A DNA stretch of 8,574 bases from Smithella sp. UBA2180. GTDB taxonomy: Bacteria; Desulfobacterota; Syntrophia; Syntrophales; Smithellaceae. The notes beneath the pieces were generated by a model, which worked only from the letters and a program-made list of their open reading frames with translations, was not told the origin of the DNA and made no database searches. The stretch covers positions 1,449 through 10,022 of the forward strand of contig DCVU01000103.1 in NCBI GenBank assembly GCA_002327415.1, written 5' to 3'. The translations under genes and the position numbers were made by a program. Below, piece by piece: positions 5,679-8,574 of this stretch (position 1 is the first letter of the stretch; each line of letters begins with the position of its first letter).

Positions 5679-6875
5679 ATGATTATTAGAGATATATCGG
5701 AAGAATTAATGCGATCTGCGGCGGAGTATCCTGTCGTAACCATTTTGGGCCCTCGTCAATCCGGCAAAACTACGCTTGCCCAAATGACGTTCCCGGATAA
5801 ACCTTACTTTTCCATGGAAGACCCTGATATCAGGATTGCAGCCCAAGCCGATCCCCGAGGGTTCTTAAGCGAGCTAGAAGGAGGCGGCATCCTGGATGAG
5901 ATACAACGCCTGCCGGAGCTACTCTCCTACCTTCAGGGAATCGTCGATAAGAGTAAAAAGCGTGGAAGGTTTATCCTAACCGGCAGCCATCAGCCGCAAC
6001 TGCACGAAGCAATAAGCCAGACACTGGCCGGCCGCACTGCGATGCTGACGCTTTGGCCTTTCTCAAATCATGAACTTATCCATTATAAACCTAAGCGAGG
6101 GAATGTTTATGGCACAATTGTCCGGGGATGTTTTCCGCGTCTCCATGAAGAAAAGATCGAATCGCGCAGGTTCTATAACAGCTATCTGCAAACCTACGTC
6201 GAAAGAGATGTGCGCGCTTTGATTCAATTGCGCGACCTGTCACAATTTCAGAAATTTCTCACATTGCTTGCCGGTCGGGTGGGCCAGATCGTCAACTTGG
6301 CTTCTCTTTCCAATGACGTGGGTGTATCGGCCACAACCATCCGAGACTGGATTGCCGTATTGAAAGCTTCTTATATTGTATTCGAACTGCCGCCCTTCTT
6401 TGAAAATATTCAAAAGCGTGTCATCAAATCTCCCAAAATATATTTCACAGACGCAGGCCTGGCTGCTTTTCTTTTGGGCATCAACACGGAGGAGCAAGCA
6501 AGCCGGGATCCGCTGCGCGGCAATCTGTATGAAAACTTCATTGTTACAGACATCATGAAGAGCGCGCTCAACAAAGGAATCAGGCCGGAAATATTTTTTT
6601 TCCGCGACTCTCACGGCAATGAAGTAGATTTGCTCATCAGAGAAAAGGGCACATTAACGCCAGTCGAGATAAAATCTTCCTCAACTTTTTCCACGGAATT
6701 TATAAAAGGAATAGAGCGTTTTCAGACCCTGAATATTAAACGTATTGCTCCCGGCATTGTACTTTATAACGGTGAGCAGGTATTTAATGTCCGGGACATT
6801 CGCATTTTCAATCCGTTACAAATTGAAGATATTTGGAAGAGTCTGACTTCCCCTCAAGAGCAGAAGAAACACTGA
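5679..6875 (+). CDS. AAA ATPase with C-terminal DUF4143 domain
   Basis: 398 residues, full length for this family. The N-terminal AAA_14-type ATPase has Walker A GPRQSGKTT at 24-32, Walker B ILDEIQ at 71-76 and the sensor-like segment ILTGSHQ at 99-105. A central helical region follows; its SNDVGVSATTIRDWI segment resembles a helix-turn-helix and is regular in the family. The C-terminal DUF4143 part has NLYENFIV (282-289), E315-V-D317 and E330-I-K332 in the order of a PD-(D/E)XK nuclease-like core. The family is widespread and patchily distributed in bacteria and archaea, often in several copies per genome, and its biological role is not established. The start at 5679 is supported by the conserved N-terminal lead-in to Walker A; there is no ribosome binding site. 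The gene is bracketed by the livF stop and a second livF 3' end, so it arrived as an insertion. Confidence 0.88.
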   Translation: MIIRDISEELMRSAAEYPVVTILGPRQSGKTTLAQMTFPDKPYFSMEDPDIRIAAQADPRGFLSELEGGGILDEIQRLPELLSYLQGIVDKSKKRGRFILTGSHQPQLHEAISQTLAGRTAMLTLWPFSNHELIHYKPKRGNVYGTIVRGCFPRLHEEKIESRRFYNSYLQTYVERDVRALIQLRDLSQFQKFLTLLAGRVGQIVNLASLSNDVGVSATTIRDWIAVLKASYIVFELPPFFENIQKRVIKSPKIYFTDAGLAAFLLGINTEEQASRDPLRGNLYENFIVTDIMKSALNKGIRPEIFFFRDSHGNEVDLLIREKGTLTPVEIKSSSTFSTEFIKGIERFQTLNIKRIAPGIVLYNGEQVFNVRDIRIFNPLQIEDIWKSLTSPQEQKKH

Positions 6876-6909
6876 TACCAAGAAAGGATAACGAGGAATG
6901 TAGTCCGAA

Positions 6910-7177
6910 CCGCGCGCTCATGACCGACGCGCCAATGCTGCTGCTCGACGAACCTTCGATGGGACTCTCTCCGGTTCTCGTGCGGGATATTTTCAAGATC
7001 ATTCAAGACATCAACCGGGCGGGGAAAACAATTCTTCTGGTCGAACAAAATGCCAACATGTCATTGCACATCGCGCAGCAAGGGTACGTTCTGGAAACCG
7101 GCCGCATCGTCCTTTCCGGCACAGGCAAAGAACTGACGGGAAATCCCCGCGTCAAGGAAGCCTACCTCGGTGGCTAA
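6910..7177 (+). pseudogene. livF: Truncated second copy of the livF 3' end
   Basis: These 268 bases align without gaps to 5082-5349. I count 24 base differences in 22 sense codons plus the stop codon (TAG versus TAA). All but one codon change are synonymous; the exception swaps Arg for Gln in the HIAQRGYV segment. The fragment encodes the C-terminal 88 residues including Walker B LLLDEP, but lacks Walker A and the LSGGE signature and cannot be a working ATPase. An open frame from 6833 joins it to an out-of-frame part of the AAA gene's end; no ribosome binding site supports translation. Excess synonymous change means the two copies diverged while both were under protein-level selection, so the fragment came from a functional allele or paralogue. 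Confidence 0.88.
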
Positions 7178-7190
7178 ATCCAGAAATCTT

Positions 7191-7226
7191 CCCCCTTTTC
7201 CAAAGGGGGATCGAGGGGGATTTTTT
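7191..7226 (+). repeat. GGGGG-type palindromic unit, possible terminator
   Basis: CCCCCTTT (7191-7198), loop TCC, AAAGGGGG (7202-7209), then ATCGAGGGGGA and a run of six T (7221-7226). It is the same unit as 1333-1365, differing only in the loop and one tail base. The second G run (7215-7219), paired with the C run, would form a stem directly before the T run. Here the unit could therefore terminate transcription after the original livF end. It begins 13 bases after the second livF stop. Confidence 0.65.
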
Positions 7227-7232
7227 CTGCTC

Positions 7233-7270
7233 TGTCATTGCGAGTTCACAACAGTGAACGTGGCAATCTT
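7233..7270. repeat. TGTCATTGCGAG-type dispersed repeat
   Basis: TGTCATTGCGAG opens the element and GGCAATCTT closes it. ATTGC (7237-7241) pairs with GCAAT (7263-7267), and inside lies a perfect 6-bp hairpin, GTTCAC (7244-7249) with GTGAAC (7254-7259), loop AACA. It resembles the intergenic TGTCATTGCGAG repeats common in deltaproteobacterial and some other genomes. That link is from general knowledge, not a search. Confidence 0.55.
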
Positions 7271-7275
7271 TTCCC

Positions 7276-7296
7276 TGTCATTCCCGCGCAGGCGGG
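7276..7296. repeat. TGTCATTCCCGC-type dispersed palindrome
   Basis: TGTCATTCCCGC (7276-7287) carries a CCCGC arm (7283-7287), loop GCAG, and GCGGG (7292-7296). This is a second class of short intergenic palindrome, lying 5 bases after the TGTCATTGCGAG element. Confidence 0.55.
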
Positions 7297-7312
7297 CCAT
7301 GGTGCCCCTATA

Positions 7313-7328
7313 GTGACCTTTAGGTTAT
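7313..7328 (-). repeat. Inverted copy of the 16-mer at 1273-1288
   Basis: GTGACCTTTAGGTTAT is the exact reverse complement of 1273-1288, about 6 kb away on the other side of the liv cluster and the AAA insertion. Confidence 0.6.
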
Positions 7329-7348
7329 TTAGGGTAAATCCAGCTTTT

Positions 7349-7376
7349 TCACATTTCACCATTCACTCTTCACGCA
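7349..7376. repeat. Four TCAC-phased heptamers
   Basis: TCAC occurs at 7349, 7356, 7363 and 7370, exactly every 7 bases: TCACATT, TCACCAT, TCACTCT, TCACGCA. The last three bases of each heptamer vary. A short degenerate tandem repeat of unknown function. Confidence 0.6.
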
Positions 7377-7415
7377 TTTAATTCTTGCATTGTTTTCAAG
7401 AAATAGTATTATTCG

Positions 7416-7440
7416 TCACGCATCACATATCAAGCATCAT
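7416..7440. repeat. Second TCAC heptamer tract
   Basis: TCACGCA, TCACATA, TCAAGCA and a final TCAT begin at 7416, 7423, 7430 and 7437, again with a 7-base period. The unit is the same as in 7349-7376, but the tract is out of phase with it (46 bases between 7370 and 7416). Confidence 0.55.
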
Positions 7441-7565
7441 TAAATAATTAAAGTATTAACTGGGGGCTGAAAACTTATATTTCAAGACCTGCCCTTAATT
7501 TTTTTCATGATAGTAGACCTTCCGCAAATGAAGGATCACATAGTCCATAGAGTTATCTCAATATA

Positions 7566-7572
7566 GGTGAGG
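7566..7572 (+). promoter_or_regulatory. Ribosome binding site of the SIR2 gene
   Basis: GGTGAGG ends 5 bases before the ATG at 7578 and supports that start. Confidence 0.65.
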
Positions 7573-7577
7573 CATAA

Positions 7578-8555
7578 ATGAACTTTATAAAAAAACACTT
7601 CAATAATATCATTAAGGCCAACAATGATAATAGACTTGCCATATTTGTTGGCGCTGGCATTTCAAAAAGTTCAGAAAATATTTCTGTAAAAATTCCATCT
7701 TGGGAGGAATTAATTAAAGATTTAAAAAAAGATCTTGGGTTGACAAATGAAGAAGATGATTTCCTGAAAATTGCTCAGTTGTACTTTTTAGAGTTTAAAG
7801 AATTTACATATTACGAAAAATTGAAAAGTTATTTCCCCAACAATATTGAGCCATCACTTGTTCATAAATTGATTTTTGATATAAATCCACAATGTATTAT
7901 TACGACAAACTGGGACACTATTTTAGAAAAAACAATTGAAAACAATGCATATATTTATGATGTTGTATCTTCAGATAAAGATTTAGTTAAATCAACATTG
8001 CAAAAGAAACTTATAAAAATGCATGGTGATTTTAAAAAACATAATATTGTCTTTAAAGAAGATGACTACCTCAACTATCAATTTAATTTCCCTCTAATAG
8101 AAAATTATATTAAGAGTATCTTGTCAACTCATACTGTTTTATTTATTGGATATTCTTACAATGACATCAATTTAAAACATATTATGAAGTGGTTGCAAAA
8201 TTATTCCAAAGTTAGCCCACCTAGATATTTAATATGTTTTAAACAAAATTCTACTCAAGAGAAGTACTTGGCTAATCACAATATTACGGCACTTGAGTTA
8301 AATGATACTAAGCTTTCTCTGTTAAGCAATGATTACAAGAAGTATGATAACTTAGATAATTATTCTCAAAAAATGGCTGCTTTTTTAGAATTACTTGCAA
8401 ATCCAAACTGTGCTTATAGTACACAAAATGACGATGAAATCGTAGATTATATATATGATAAATTAAAGCTATTAAATAATTTAGACGGTATTTTACTGGA
8501 TCAAATTCGCAATTCGTTAACAAATTGTGGTTTTACCTATACGGATAACAATTGA
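7578..8555 (+). CDS. SIR2-like NADase-type protein, probable phage defence
   Basis: 325 residues of the SIR2_2 class. FVGAGIS (23-29) is the NAD-binding Gly loop; PSWEELI (40-46) follows; TTNWD (109-113) carries the catalytic Asn111 and Asp113; KMHGD (147-151) carries His149; LFIGYSYNDINLKHIM (188-203) closes the Rossmann-like fold. Proteins of this class in bacterial immunity deplete NAD+ on phage infection (as in Thoeris ThsA, DSR and SIR2-associated Argonaute or HerA systems). This one is short, with about 90 further residues and no recognisable sensor domain, so it may need a partner, which would lie beyond the window. Base composition is strikingly AT-rich (17 of 60 G or C in 8401-8460, against 35 of 60 in livG at 4081-4140), suggesting acquisition from another genome. 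The gene is complete at both ends. Defence is an inference from family and setting. Confidence 0.85.
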   Translation: MNFIKKHFNNIIKANNDNRLAIFVGAGISKSSENISVKIPSWEELIKDLKKDLGLTNEEDDFLKIAQLYFLEFKEFTYYEKLKSYFPNNIEPSLVHKLIFDINPQCIITTNWDTILEKTIENNAYIYDVVSSDKDLVKSTLQKKLIKMHGDFKKHNIVFKEDDYLNYQFNFPLIENYIKSILSTHTVLFIGYSYNDINLKHIMKWLQNYSKVSPPRYLICFKQNSTQEKYLANHNITALELNDTKLSLLSNDYKKYDNLDNYSQKMAAFLELLANPNCAYSTQNDDEIVDYIYDKLKLLNNLDGILLDQIRNSLTNCGFTYTDNN

Positions 8556-8574
8556 AGTGGTATAGGGCTAGCGG

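Larger units (their letters stand above)
7178..7577. other. Non-coding, repeat-rich spacer
   Basis: 400 bases without a credible gene. The left part holds a GGGGG-type palindrome, TGTCATTGCGAG and TGTCATTCCCGC dispersed repeats, and the 16-mer shared with 1273-1288. The middle holds TCAC heptamer tracts. The right part, from 7441, is AT-rich and presumably carries the promoter of the SIR2 gene, though no convincing -35/-10 pair stands out. A weak hairpin, CCTTC (7518-7522) with GAAGG (7530-7534), lies about 45 bases before the gene. Confidence 0.6.

Noticed and set aside
5350..6909. Classical insertion sequence or integrase-borne island around the AAA gene
   Set aside because: No transposase or integrase, and no short terminal inverted repeats or target duplication beyond the 268-base livF homology; homologous recombination fits better.
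6833..7177. Possible 114-residue gene starting inside the AAA gene and containing the LivF C-terminus
   Set aside because: The first part is an out-of-frame read of the AAA gene end, there is no ribosome binding site, and the LivF part lacks Walker A and the signature motif. Treated as a pseudogene fragment.

Overview
The window looks like a chromosomal piece of a Gram-negative, anaerobic-type bacterium, most likely a deltaproteobacterium / Desulfobacterota relative. This placement is inferred from gene style and from dispersed palindromes of the types CCCCCTTT-n3-AAAGGGGG, TGTCATTGCGAG and TGTCATTCCCGC, which I associate with such genomes. No marker gene fixes it.

Positions 1-5349 hold a complete branched-chain amino acid (HAAT-family) ABC importer: a sigma70-like promoter (7-35), a lipoprotein substrate-binding protein livK (74-1240), permeases livH (1955-2830) and livM (2833-3876), and ATPases livG (3863-4633) and livF (4630-5349). 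livH, livM, livG and livF are packed with 2-nt gaps or short overlaps and are surely co-transcribed. livK is separated from them by a guest: a small DUF559/Vsr-fold endonuclease-like gene (1432-1791). On each side of it lies a pair of convergent palindromic units, and the right pair is the inverted copy of the left pair, so the whole block (1333-1920) has the architecture of a small mobile cassette with composite terminal inverted repeats. This is the most unusual structure in the window.

Positions 5350-7177 are a second insertion. Directly after the livF stop codon the sequence changes: a 16-codon stump of a reverse-strand gene with an excellent ribosome binding site, a gene-poor stretch, then an AAA/DUF4143 ATPase gene (5679-6875) with a possible leaderless promoter and an operator-like inverted repeat. 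After it comes a second copy of the last 88 codons of livF (6910-7177). The two livF ends differ at 24 of 268 bases, almost all synonymous, with one amino-acid change (Arg/Gln). That is the layout expected from integration of DNA carrying a 3' livF fragment by homologous recombination.

Positions 7178-7577 are non-coding and packed with short repeats: another GGGGG-type palindrome that may serve as terminator, two other dispersed palindromes, a 16-mer repeated in inverted orientation 6 kb away, and two tracts of TCAC-phased heptamers. Positions 7578-8555 encode a strongly AT-rich, standalone SIR2-like protein with its catalytic Asn and His in place, most likely a horizontally acquired NAD+-consuming defence protein; any partner gene lies outside the window.

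Overall this is a housekeeping transporter operon that has accumulated accessory DNA at two points: an endonuclease-like cassette between livK and livH, and an ATPase insertion at livF, with a probable defence gene downstream.
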